Below, piece after piece: positions 19,871 to 28,800 of a stretch of DNA of 64,000 nucleotides. Location: NCBI GenBank assembly GCA_021781535.1, contig JAJXWO010000001.1:124001-188000 (forward strand), written 5' to 3'. The notes beneath the pieces are model-generated. The model had not been told where the DNA came from and did no database searches. It saw only the letters and a program-made list of their open reading frames with translations. The DNA comes from Deltaproteobacteria bacterium. Its GTDB lineage: Bacteria; Desulfobacterota; Desulfuromonadia; Geobacterales; Pseudopelobacteraceae. The translations under genes and the position numbers were made by a program. The first letter of the stretch is position 1; each line of letters begins with the position of its first letter.

Positions 19871-19911
19871 CAAGGGAGAAGTTGTTGCGTGTATAACGTT
19901 GAGGAAGTAAA

Positions 19912-19966
19912 CAGGGCCACGGTCAAGGGGCAGTAAATCCCTGATCGTGGCCCTGACCTCTTTTTA
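19912..19966 (+). terminator. Intrinsic terminator after nifD
   Basis: The 14-base-pair stem CAGGGCCACGGTCA (19912-19925) / TGATCGTGGCCCTG (19942-19955) contains one G-U pair and is followed by ACCTCTTTTTA. It closes the nifHD transcript before the opposing helicase gene. Confidence 0.85.
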
Positions 19967-19971
19967 CCGCA

Positions 19972-22900
19972 TCACGCCAGCAGAAACTCCAGATCCTCCC
20001 GCGTCAACCCTGCTCCGCCGCCGTCCGCTCCATCATCCAGAATAGCTTTATACAACTTGGTTTTCTGCGCTTTCAAAGCCATCATCTTTTCCTCAATCGT
20101 ATGACGCATAATCAATCGCGTGATGGTGACCTGCTCAGTCTGGCCGATGCGGTGGGCACGGTCGGACGCCTGGTTTTCAACCGCCGGATTCCACCAGGGG
20201 TCCATATGATACACGTAGGTGGCGCGGGTCAGGTTCAGTCCCTTGCCGCCTGCCTTGAGGCTGATCAGAAACACGGATGGCGCCATCGAATTCTGAAAGG
20301 TCTGCACAAGCTTTTTGCGCTGGGGAACCGGCGTCGAGCCGTCCAGGCGGAGGCAGTCAAATCCGTGATCCTGCAGCCCCTTCTCAATGATGTCAAGGTA
20401 GCCGGTGAATTGGGAAAATACGAGGGCACTGTGTCCTTCTTCGCGCAATTCGGCCAGTTGTTCCGTCAGAAATTCCAGTTTTGGCGAGGAATCGCTGGCT
20501 CCGGGTGAGGCGAGAGCGGGGGCGAGGCAGATCTGGCGCAGGCGCAGAATCGCGGTCAGGGCGATGATTCTGGCCTGACCGGGAGCATGGTTTTCGTAGG
20601 CTTCCTTGACCTGGCCGCGCACCTCTTCCACGGTTCGCTGGTAAAAGATTCTCTGTTTCGTCGTCAGCTCCAGCGGGATGTTCATCTCGATCTTTGGCGG
20701 CAGCTCATTGGCAATAAGTTGTTTTGTCCGCCGCAGCACAAAGGGCCGGGTGCGGCCGATCAGTCGCGCCGTGCCTGCGGGGCCATCCTTATTGAGTTTG
20801 CGGCTGAACTCCTCGCGTGTTCCGAGCAATCCCGGCAGGCAGAGATCCATGATGGCGAAGTATTCCCCCAGATGGTTTTCCACCGGCGTTCCGGTCAACG
20901 CCAGCGTAAAAGCGCCACGCAGCTTGCGGACGGCGTTTGTCGTCGCTGCCTGCAGATTTTTGACCACCTGGGTTTCGTCGAAAATAAGGACATTGAAGCG
21001 GTGCTCGGCCAGCAGATCGCAGTCGCGCTGGACAACGCCGTAGCTGGTGATGATGATGTCGTAATTGACAAATTCAGCGCTGCTCCGTCCCGCGCCGCTG
21101 TATATCATGACCCGGGCGTCCGGGAGAAAACGGGTCAGTTCCGCTTCCCAGTTAAAGAGCAGCGACGGGGGGGCAACCACCAGGTGCGGCGCTCCCGGTG
21201 CGGCGGTTGAAGCAAGCTCGCCGGATATGATCCCGGCCAGCAGCGTGATCCCCTGCACCGTTTTACCCAGGCCCATGTCGTCGGCCAGGCAGGCGCCGAA
21301 ACGGTGCTCGTACAGAAAGGCCAGCCAGTGCCAGGCATCGACCTGGTAATGGCGCAGGGTTGCGTTGAGATTTTCCGGCACCAGCCGCGCCGGTATTGAT
21401 GAAAAATTAAGCAGACTCTCCATGATCCGGGCATCGTCCGGCGCCAGCCTGACCTCGACCCCGTGGCTGCGCAGCTGCAGCCAATCCAGAATCTGCAGGC
21501 GCGGTACGCGCACCAGATCCTGTTCGCCCTTTTTCTTTTTTTTGCCTGCCGGCAGGGTGCCGGCAAACATTGCCAGCACCTGGGCGCTGACGTCATCCAG
21601 CAGGAGCAGCCTGCCGCCGCGCTGCAAAATGGCATTGCCGTCCAGCAGGCCACGCAGCTCTTCCCCGGTCACCATCTCGCCATTGCAGCGGATTTCCGGT
21701 TTCAATTCAAACCAGTCCTGGCTGCTGTGGGTGGCATCGAGAGAAAATTCCCATGCTGCCGCTGCAAGAGGCACGCTGCCGATCCGCAGGGCAAATCCCT
21801 CTGCCTGCAGGCGTGCCGTCAGCTGCGGCAACTCCTTCAGCAGTCTGGCAGTGGCAACCTCAATTTTCACCGGTACAAAGGCGTCGACAAAGGATTCAAG
21901 CCCGAAAATTTCGTACAGAATCTGCATCAGTCGTACCTGGCTGCGGAGGTCATCCTCTAAAAAGTGCCAGCCGGAGGGAGATGCCGTAGCGATAATCAGT
22001 TGTTTTTCCCATGATGCGGCCAGCTGGGTGATCAGCTGTTTGGCCTCCCGCCGTACGTCTCTTTTCAGAAAATCGGAGGAGCCGGTCACGGAGCGGAAAA
22101 TCGTGTTCCGTGCGGTGGTTTTGGTCTCGTCCAGCAGCGCAAATGCCGCCTCGATCACCGCCCGGACCCGCTTTCTGGTCTTCATCGGCTGCGAGAGCCG
22201 TGAGCGGAGAGCGGGGTTGAACAGCCAGAAGGACGAAGGGGAGAAGGGGAACGTCTCGTTTTTGTACTGACTGACCGGCTCCATGGAGGTTGTGGCGCCG
22301 GTCAGTCCCTGCGGAATATCCAGCAGGTACGTCTGGGTGCTGGCCGGATATTCATGGCAGGGGGCGCCATTCAGATAAAAGTAGCAATGCGTGTCCAGAT
22401 TATTGATTGTTTCCGGCGGCAGCCGGATGGCGGCACTGTTAAAGAGCTCCAGAGGCGCAATGACGGTATGGCGGAGGTTGCGGAGCCCCGGGGTGGCAGG
22501 CGGTGTATCCAGACCCTCTTCGTCATCCCACGGATCGTCCCATTCTTCACCATCCCATTTTTCATCATCAGGATCATCCTGCGCTCTATCCAGTTGCTCG
22601 AAGACGGCCTCCCATTTTTGCCAGGCATTATTATCGGTAACCGGTACGATAACACCGGCAGTAGTATCGAACAACATCTGCCCATGCACGAATGCGGTCT
22701 CCGGGAGTGGCGCACCGTTTTCATAGGAGCGGGAGATATGGACTTCATCTCCACGGATGTCGAACGTAATCCCGGCGGTGCAGGGGTGGTCGCCATAATA
22801 GGCAAGTGTCGTTTCGTGCCCATCGCCATTGCGAAAAATGATCGGATATGCGCCGCCGGTCATCTGGTGAAACATCTTGAAATATCGCTGGGTGGATTCA

Positions 22901-23082
22901 TAGAAATAATGCGACACGAGAAAACGGGACAGGTCGGGCGGCAGGCCATGCGAGGCCCAGCCATACACCGTTTCGTCGCCCCGCTTGATAGCGCCGCGGA
23001 TGCTGTTGCCGTTACCGCTCTGCTCGATCAGCAGCCGATATTTCGTGTTTTTTTTCTGCGGGAGTGCCGGGGATTGAATCAT
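19972..23082 (-). CDS. SNF2-family DNA helicase/ATPase, inserted between nifD and nifK
   Basis: The 1036-residue product has a C-terminal SNF2 motor: motif I LADDMGLGKT, motif II FDETQVVKN (DETQ where most relatives have DEAQ or DEGH), motif III LTGTPVEN, and the helicase-C motifs VFSQFTGYL, LISLKAGGKGLNLT and SDRAHRIGQ. The first 600 residues form a long accessory region with an acidic patch near residue 200 (DPDDEKWDGEEWDDPWDDEE) and a lysine-rich run KKKKK near 530. ATG 23082 is chosen for its AGGAAG ribosome site; another start lies 17 codons upstream. Bacterial SNF2 proteins act in DNA repair, RNA polymerase recycling or phage defence; the role here is unknown. It splits the nifHDK gene order. 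Confidence 0.9.
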   Translation of the reverse strand: MIQSPALPQKKNTKYRLLIEQSGNGNSIRGAIKRGDETVYGWASHGLPPDLSRFLVSHYFYESTQRYFKMFHQMTGGAYPIIFRNGDGHETTLAYYGDHPCTAGITFDIRGDEVHISRSYENGAPLPETAFVHGQMLFDTTAGVIVPVTDNNAWQKWEAVFEQLDRAQDDPDDEKWDGEEWDDPWDDEEGLDTPPATPGLRNLRHTVIAPLELFNSAAIRLPPETINNLDTHCYFYLNGAPCHEYPASTQTYLLDIPQGLTGATTSMEPVSQYKNETFPFSPSSFWLFNPALRSRLSQPMKTRKRVRAVIEAAFALLDETKTTARNTIFRSVTGSSDFLKRDVRREAKQLITQLAASWEKQLIIATASPSGWHFLEDDLRSQVRLMQILYEIFGLESFVDAFVPVKIEVATARLLKELPQLTARLQAEGFALRIGSVPLAAAAWEFSLDATHSSQDWFELKPEIRCNGEMVTGEELRGLLDGNAILQRGGRLLLLDDVSAQVLAMFAGTLPAGKKKKKGEQDLVRVPRLQILDWLQLRSHGVEVRLAPDDARIMESLLNFSSIPARLVPENLNATLRHYQVDAWHWLAFLYEHRFGACLADDMGLGKTVQGITLLAGIISGELASTAAPGAPHLVVAPPSLLFNWEAELTRFLPDARVMIYSGAGRSSAEFVNYDIIITSYGVVQRDCDLLAEHRFNVLIFDETQVVKNLQAATTNAVRKLRGAFTLALTGTPVENHLGEYFAIMDLCLPGLLGTREEFSRKLNKDGPAGTARLIGRTRPFVLRRTKQLIANELPPKIEMNIPLELTTKQRIFYQRTVEEVRGQVKEAYENHAPGQARIIALTAILRLRQICLAPALASPGASDSSPKLEFLTEQLAELREEGHSALVFSQFTGYLDIIEKGLQDHGFDCLRLDGSTPVPQRKKLVQTFQNSMAPSVFLISLKAGGKGLNLTRATYVYHMDPWWNPAVENQASDRAHRIGQTEQVTITRLIMRHTIEEKMMALKAQKTKLYKAILDDGADGGGAGLTREDLEFLLA

Positions 23083-23315
23083 GGTCTCTTCCTGTTCATG
23101 TTGTTTCCGTCTCCCGCACGCGGTGGAGGTCATTCCTTACATGATAATAATGCGCGGCGCATTTGACAACCGCTAACACCTGCGAATAAAAGATAGGTAC
23201 CCGCGACACGCAACGTGCCATTTTGCCGGTGTGCTGCAGGGGTACGGGGATGATGACGCTTCTGAATCCGCCCGCTACACGGAAAATCATGCCATAACCG
23301 GTGCATAAAAAAACG

Positions 23316-23335
23316 GCATAAAATCTGTTTTATGC
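23316..23335. promoter_or_regulatory. Palindrome upstream of the nifK promoter (possible activator site)
   Basis: GCATAAAA-TCTG-TTTTATGC is a perfect 8-base inverted repeat with a 4-base centre, centred about 77 bases before the -24 box. That is a usual place for a sigma-54 activator to bind. It is a single example; no second copy with the same arms was found before the other nif promoters. Confidence 0.4.
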
Positions 23336-23401
23336 AATGCCGCTGACGCAATAAAAACGTAACAGGCTTATATTACAGATAAATATATTAATAGCGGTTT
23401 T

Positions 23402-23417
23402 AGGCACACCTCATGCA
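23402..23417 (+). promoter_or_regulatory. Sigma-54 promoter of nifK
   Basis: AGGCAC-N5-ATGCA keeps GG and GC at the right distance, with A for T at the first -24 base. It lies 116 bases before nifK. Confidence 0.7.
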
Positions 23418-23460
23418 AATATGCTGACACAAGCGGTTTTATATTCCAATAAATCAGCAC

Positions 23461-23515
23461 GGCAACGGCGCCCATATACTCTTCATCGTAAGAGGTACGG
23501 GCGCCGTTAGCATTT
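23461..23515 (+). terminator. Leader terminator with shared nif motif, upstream of nifK
   Basis: GGCAACGGCGCC (23461-23472) opens a hairpin with ten-base arms AACGGCGCCC (23464-23473) and GGGCGCCGTT (23499-23508). An inner stem CTCTT/AAGAG carries the six-base loop CATCGT. The U-run after it is poor (AGCATTTCT). Confidence 0.78.
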
Positions 23516-23532
23516 CTGCAAAGGAGAATAGC

Positions 23533-25002
23533 ATGTCAAACTTACTGGGACTCGAAGTCAAGAAGATTGTTGAGACCCCGCCGGAAGAGGTGGAACGGGT
23601 CAGGAACTGGATCAACAGTGAAGAGTACAAAGAAAAGAACTTTGCCCGTCAGGCGCTGGTGATCACACCGGCCCACGCGTGCCAGCCTCTGGGTGCCGAG
23701 TTGGCCGCCCACGGTTTTGAGGGGACTCTTCCCTTCGTGCATGGCTCGCAGGGGTGTACTTCCTATTTTCGCTCTACGTTCAACCGCCATTACCGCGAAC
23801 CTGCCCCGGCGGCTTCTTCGGCCATGAGTGAGGACGGTGCCGTGTTCGGTGGTCAGAACAATCTGCATGAGGGACTTGAAAATGCCGTTGCCCTGTATAA
23901 ACCGAAAATGATTGCGGTATTCACCTCCTGCATGCCGGAGGTAATCGGGGACGACCTGACCGCCTTCATCAGAAACGCCAAACAGAAGGGGTGCGTACCC
24001 AACGAACTGCCGACCCCCTATGCCAACACTCCCAGTTTCAACGGGTGCCATATACATGGCTACGACTCCATGCTGGTATCGATCCTTCAGACCTTGACCG
24101 AAGGGAAGCAGATCGAGGGACGCTGCACCGGCAAACTCAACCTGCTGGCCGGCTGCGATTTCAACACCGGCAACTATCGTGAGTACAAGCGGATCTTGAA
24201 GGAATTCGGTATACCCTACACGCTGCTGGCTGATATTTCTGAGACATTCGATTCGCCGCTTGACGGCAACTATCGCATCTACCCCGGCGGCACCAAGTTG
24301 GATGATGCGGCTGATTCAATCAACGGCAAGGCGACCATTGCTCTCGGGTCATATTCAACCGCCAAGACTTACGGCTGGATCAAGGATACCTATTCGGGCA
24401 AGCATGTTTCAATGCCGGTGCCGTTCGGCATCGCCAAGACGGATGCCTTCCTGATGAAGATATCGGAACTTTTCGGCAAGCCGGTTCCCGAGTCCCTTAA
24501 GGCCGAGCGTGGCCGGGCTGTTGACCTCATGACCGATGCTCATCAGTATATCCACGGCAAAAAGTTTGCGGTCTACGGAGACCCGGATTATCTCCTCGGG
24601 TACGTCTCCTTCCTGCTGGAGATGGGAGCTGTTCCCTACCACATCCTTTGTTCCAAGGGGACCAAGAAGCTGGAAAAAGAGATTCAGGCGCTGCTTGACG
24701 CTTCCCCGTTCGGCACGGAAGGGAAGATATACATCAACAAGGATCTCTGGCACATGCACAGCCTGCTGATGACTGACCCGGTAGATGCCATGATAGGCGA
24801 CACTCACGGAAAGTTCCCGGCGAAAACCGCCAAAATTCCACTGTTCCGTTTCGGCTTCCCGGTCTTCGATCGGGTCAATCTGCACCGTGTCCCGCTCATC
24901 GGCTATCAGGGCGTTCTCAACATGCTCTCCACGATCTGCAACAAGTTTATCGACATCACGGATGATACCTGTGATGAGCAGCATTTCGAGATGATGCGCT
25001 AA
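23533..25002 (+). CDS. nifK: Nitrogenase molybdenum-iron protein beta chain NifK
   Basis: NifK pairs with NifD to form the dinitrogenase tetramer and supplies the other P-cluster ligands. The 489-residue product shows HACQPLGAELAAHG, VHGSQGCTSYFRS and TSCMPEVIGDD, which hold the three P-cluster cysteines, and SAMSEDGAVFGG with the conserved Ser next to the cluster. AAAGGAGAA precedes the ATG. It has its own sigma-54 promoter and leader, and is separated from nifD by a 3.1 kb helicase gene on the other strand. Equal dosage of NifD and NifK must therefore be set by two separate transcripts. Confidence 0.98.
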   Translation: MSNLLGLEVKKIVETPPEEVERVRNWINSEEYKEKNFARQALVITPAHACQPLGAELAAHGFEGTLPFVHGSQGCTSYFRSTFNRHYREPAPAASSAMSEDGAVFGGQNNLHEGLENAVALYKPKMIAVFTSCMPEVIGDDLTAFIRNAKQKGCVPNELPTPYANTPSFNGCHIHGYDSMLVSILQTLTEGKQIEGRCTGKLNLLAGCDFNTGNYREYKRILKEFGIPYTLLADISETFDSPLDGNYRIYPGGTKLDDAADSINGKATIALGSYSTAKTYGWIKDTYSGKHVSMPVPFGIAKTDAFLMKISELFGKPVPESLKAERGRAVDLMTDAHQYIHGKKFAVYGDPDYLLGYVSFLLEMGAVPYHILCSKGTKKLEKEIQALLDASPFGTEGKIYINKDLWHMHSLLMTDPVDAMIGDTHGKFPAKTAKIPLFRFGFPVFDRVNLHRVPLIGYQGVLNMLSTICNKFIDITDDTCDEQHFEMMR

Positions 25003-25030
25003 TTACAACCCATTTCAGGTCGGGCAATAA

Positions 25031-25065
25031 AAACAGGCCGGGAGGAAGTTCCTCCCGGCCTGTTT
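25031..25065. terminator. Bidirectional terminator between nifK and rubrerythrin
   Basis: A perfect 17-base inverted repeat, AAACAGGCCGGGAGGAA against TTCCTCCCGGCCTGTTT. A-runs on one side and T-runs on the other let it serve both converging genes. Confidence 0.9.
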
Positions 25066-25093
25066 GCGTCGGCCTCAGTTCTGGGCAGTTTCG

Positions 25094-25618
25094 TCAGATC
25101 TGTTCGAAATATGCCTGGGGATGTTTGCAAACCGGACACATCTTGAGTGCTTCCTTGCCTTCATGGATATGGCCGCAGTTCATGCATTTCCAGCTGACCT
25201 TCTCTGTGCTGGAGAAGACCGTGCCGGCTTCCAGTTCTTCCAGCAATCTCTGGTAGCGCTCCTGGTGATGTTTTTCTATCTTGCCGATGGATTCAAAGAG
25301 GAAGGCGATTTCGGCAAAGCCCTCTTCCTTTGCCTCTTTTGCCATGCGCGGGTACATGTCGGTAAATTCCTCGGCTTCACCGGCTGCGGCTGCTCTCAGG
25401 TTGTCGGCTGTGGTGCCGATGCCGGAGAGGTGCTTGAAATGAAGCTTGGCATGCTCCTTCTCGTTTTCGGCTGTCTCCAGAAAGATGGCGGCGATTTTTT
25501 CATATCCTTCCTTTTTTGCCACCGATGCAAAGTAGGTGTACTTGTTGCGGGCCTGGGATTCCCCGGCAAATGCGTCCTTCAGGTTCTGCTCCGTTTTTGT
25601 TCCTTTGATTTCAGCCAT
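25094..25618 (-). CDS. rbr: Rubrerythrin
   Basis: Rubrerythrin reduces hydrogen peroxide in anaerobes. The 174-residue product has a ferritin-like di-iron four-helix domain (GESQARNKYTYFASVAKKEG, ETAENEKEHAKLHF, EEFTDMYPRMAKEAKEEG, IEKHHQERY), followed by a C-terminal rubredoxin-like domain with CMNCGHIHEG and CPVCKHPQAYF. All expected Glu/His and Cys ligands are visible. GGGAGG precedes the ATG at 25618; the frame is open upstream but lacks a better start. It converges on nifK and may help to protect oxygen-sensitive enzymes, though no shared regulation is seen. Confidence 0.95.
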   Translation of the reverse strand: MAEIKGTKTEQNLKDAFAGESQARNKYTYFASVAKKEGYEKIAAIFLETAENEKEHAKLHFKHLSGIGTTADNLRAAAAGEAEEFTDMYPRMAKEAKEEGFAEIAFLFESIGKIEKHHQERYQRLLEELEAGTVFSSTEKVSWKCMNCGHIHEGKEALKMCPVCKHPQAYFEQI

Positions 25619-25896
25619 GCGGCATTCCTCCCGTTGTTGATTTCGATAGGTAAAGTTATACCCGAGCCGTATGCTGATTGTAAAGCAGGCACTGTGTATT
25701 TCATCCGATGAAAAGACTCCGCTTTCACCTGCTGGTGCAGAAAGGGACGGGATGCCGTGTTTCATTGCACCGCTTGAGGATTTCAGGGATAACGGCTTCA
25801 ATCCCAACATTCCCTCTTACGGTATTGAAATAGTCTCAACTTGCTGTTAAACAAATACCTTGTTCCTCTCTCACTACATCCCATTCAAGGCATAGT

Positions 25897-28800
25897 ATGT
25901 CAAACCTTCAATCAGAGCACCTTATATCGCTCCTTGACACGATCACCGCTCTGCACCCGGCAGAACGTGCCGCAGTTGCCATGCTGGCCGTTATGTACGC
26001 ACCGGTTGCCCGCAGCCCATTTGCCCTGTGCCTGCAAAGCGCTGAAATAAAGAGTACACAGGGCAAAACCATGAACCCAGCTCTTGTAATCCCGCTCATG
26101 GAAAAACTTGTCGGCAGCAATCTTGTGGTTGAAATCAGCGGCGCCTATCGCTGCAATCCGCTGCTATCGCATTTTCTTACGCGTCAGACTCAAAAGGCCG
26201 GGCATTTTGAACGCTATGCACAAGCGGTGCAGGAGAATCTTAAACCCACAATATCGTACGGTTCTACGTACTACCGCTCGTTTGCGCTCGCTGTACAGGA
26301 TCTTCGAATCGCCCTGTATCGCGGCAATCATGCCGACGTCACTCGGCTGCTTTCCATCTGTGGGAATAACTATTCGTGGGAAGTCAGCAATAATCATCCT
26401 TTTTCGCTGGTATGCCCGGAACCGCTGGACAGTGAATGGATCAAGGAGATGCCGGGACCTCTCCAGGCCGATATTCTTTCGTTTCATCTCGAACAATCAC
26501 TGCTGAAGCTCCATCCGTCTGACGCCGCTTTCGGATTGCTCGAAGAACTCATAACCTCTGGCAGGGAACCGTCTCTCAAAACCTTGAAGTTCTACCTGAC
26601 ACAGCTGCTGTTGCGCGGGCAGATCAACAAGGTAACGCAGATCCTGAAGAGCAGTGAAACGCTGCCTGTGGATGACCTGCGCGGCTGGCTGGCGGTGCTG
26701 CAGGGAAATGATGATCTGGCTATCGCCCATTTTGAGAGTGGCATGGCAGCGCTGAAAAAAGAGAGCGGCAAGCGCAAGGTCTTTTTCCGGGACCTACCCG
26801 GCCTGTTTTACCTGCTGGCGCTTATTCGCAGCGGCCTGCCGCAGCAGCTGCAGGCGGCGGTCGAACTGGGTGAATGGGTGATCAAACAGCGCAACCACCC
26901 GCAGCAGTTTGTGATCTGGATGTTGCATCAGTACGCTGAGGTGAAACTGGGGAAAAACAGTGCGAAACAAGACCTTATCCAACTCTGCAACCGCGAACAA
27001 AAACTGGGGCCGATGTCGCAGCTGTTTCATTCGCTGATCGGTCACTGGATGCCGGAAACCGCAGCGGCGCCACATCTGAAGGCGTTGGAGCGCATCCGTA
27101 CCGAGGCGACAAAAAGCGGCTACTTCTGGCTTGGCGCAGAAGCGGCGTTCCTGGGCAAAAGGATCAACCCGGGCGGCAGGGACATGACCGCCGTGGGCGT
27201 GCAGCTGTTTCAAGCCGGAGGGCTGGTCAGTATCAGCGAAAAGGCTGATAGCGCCGACAACTGGGAACGTTCGCTCAAGGCGCTCATGTCGTTGGGGGGC
27301 GCCGCTCCGATGGCGGCAAAAGAGATTACGGCCAAGGCGTCCCGCATCATCTGGATGCTCTCCGGTAATGAAACGTATGTCGATATTCAGCCGATTGAGC
27401 AGAAGCAGAGCGGCAAGGGGTGGAGTACCGGACTCAATGCGGCGCTGAAGCGTCTGAAAGAGGATGGCGTCAAGCTGGACTTCCTGTCGCCCCAGGACCG
27501 GGAGATCGTGGCGTGCATAAAAAAGAACCGTAGCGGCTATGGCTATTACGGCAAGGAGGTGTACGAATTCGACACGGTGCGGGCGATCAGGGCCATGGCC
27601 GCGCATCCGCTGGTCTTTAGCGCCGTGCATGATGCTGAACAGATCAGCGTGGCGAAAGGTGAATTCGCCCTGGAGGTCAAGCGGGTTAAGGGCAATCTCT
27701 GCATCACGTTGAAACCTTCGATCAACGTCGAGAATAATGCATTTTTCCGTTGGGAAGGGACGAGCCGTCTGCTGTTGTTCGAGCCGACGGCGGATCAGCG
27801 GCGCATCGCCGGCATCATCGGCGCTAAACTGACCGTGCCACAGGCCGGTGAAGCGCAGGTGATGGCGGCAATCACGGCGGTTTCGCCGCACGTTATCATC
27901 CATTCCGATGTGGCCGGCGAGAATGGTGCAGTCGATGTTGTTGAACCGGACAGCCGCCTGCAGATCCTGCTCCGTCCCAACAGCGGCGGCCTGGTGATGG
28001 AGATCGTCCTGCTGCCGCTCGGTGAGGGAGGCCCCCGTTTCATCCCCGGTCGCGGCGGTGCGACGGTGATCGCCGATGTGAAGGGTAAAAAACTGCAGAC
28101 GAGCAGGCAGTTGGCGAGTGAGAAAGAGCATTTTACCCGGCTTGTGGACGCCTGTCCGGCGTTGGAACTGTCTGAAATACGGGACGGGATCTGGCGATTT
28201 GAAGATCCGGAAGCATCCCTGGAGCTGCTTGAAGAGCTGAAGGTCGTTGTCGCCGGCCAAACAGAGTGCTACTGCATCAACTGGCCGGAAGGGGAGAGCT
28301 TCAAGCTGCGGGGAAAAGCCGAATGGCCGAAGATGAAGCTGTCGGTCAAATCCGGCAAGGAGTGGTTTTCTCTGAGTGGCGAAGTTGCCGTTTCCGATGA
28401 TGAAGTCATGTCGTTGCAACGTTTGATGGAGCTGGTGGATGGCGAAACGGGGCGCTTCATCCGGCTGGCCGATGGTGAGTTTCTGGCTCTGACGGAAGAG
28501 TTCCGCCGCAAGCTGCAGGATCTGCGGCGTCTGGTGGAGAAGAACGGCCGTTTTACCCCGTTGATCGCGCCGTTGGTCGAAGAGACCCTGCAAGGCGCCG
28601 CCGGAGTAAAGGGAGATAAACAGTGGAAGGCCGATATGGGCCGCTTCAAAGCATCTCAGGAGCTTGTCCCCATGCTTCCGCCGACGCTGCAGGCCGAGCT
28701 GCGTGAGTATCAGCGGGAAGGCTTCGACTGGCTCTGCCGTCTGGCAGAGTGGGGGGTGGGAGCCTGCCTCGCAGATGACATGGGCCTGGGGAAAACGCTG

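Larger units (their letters stand above)
23083..23532. other. Region between the helicase gene and nifK
   Basis: A 450-base gap that holds the helicase 5' region, a perfect palindrome at 23316-23335, the nifK sigma-54 promoter and its leader terminator. No gene is seen. Confidence 0.7.

Noticed and set aside
20101-23166. Several open frames on the plus strand opposite the first SNF2 helicase
   Set aside because: All are antisense to a gene with complete helicase motifs and none has a recognised domain.
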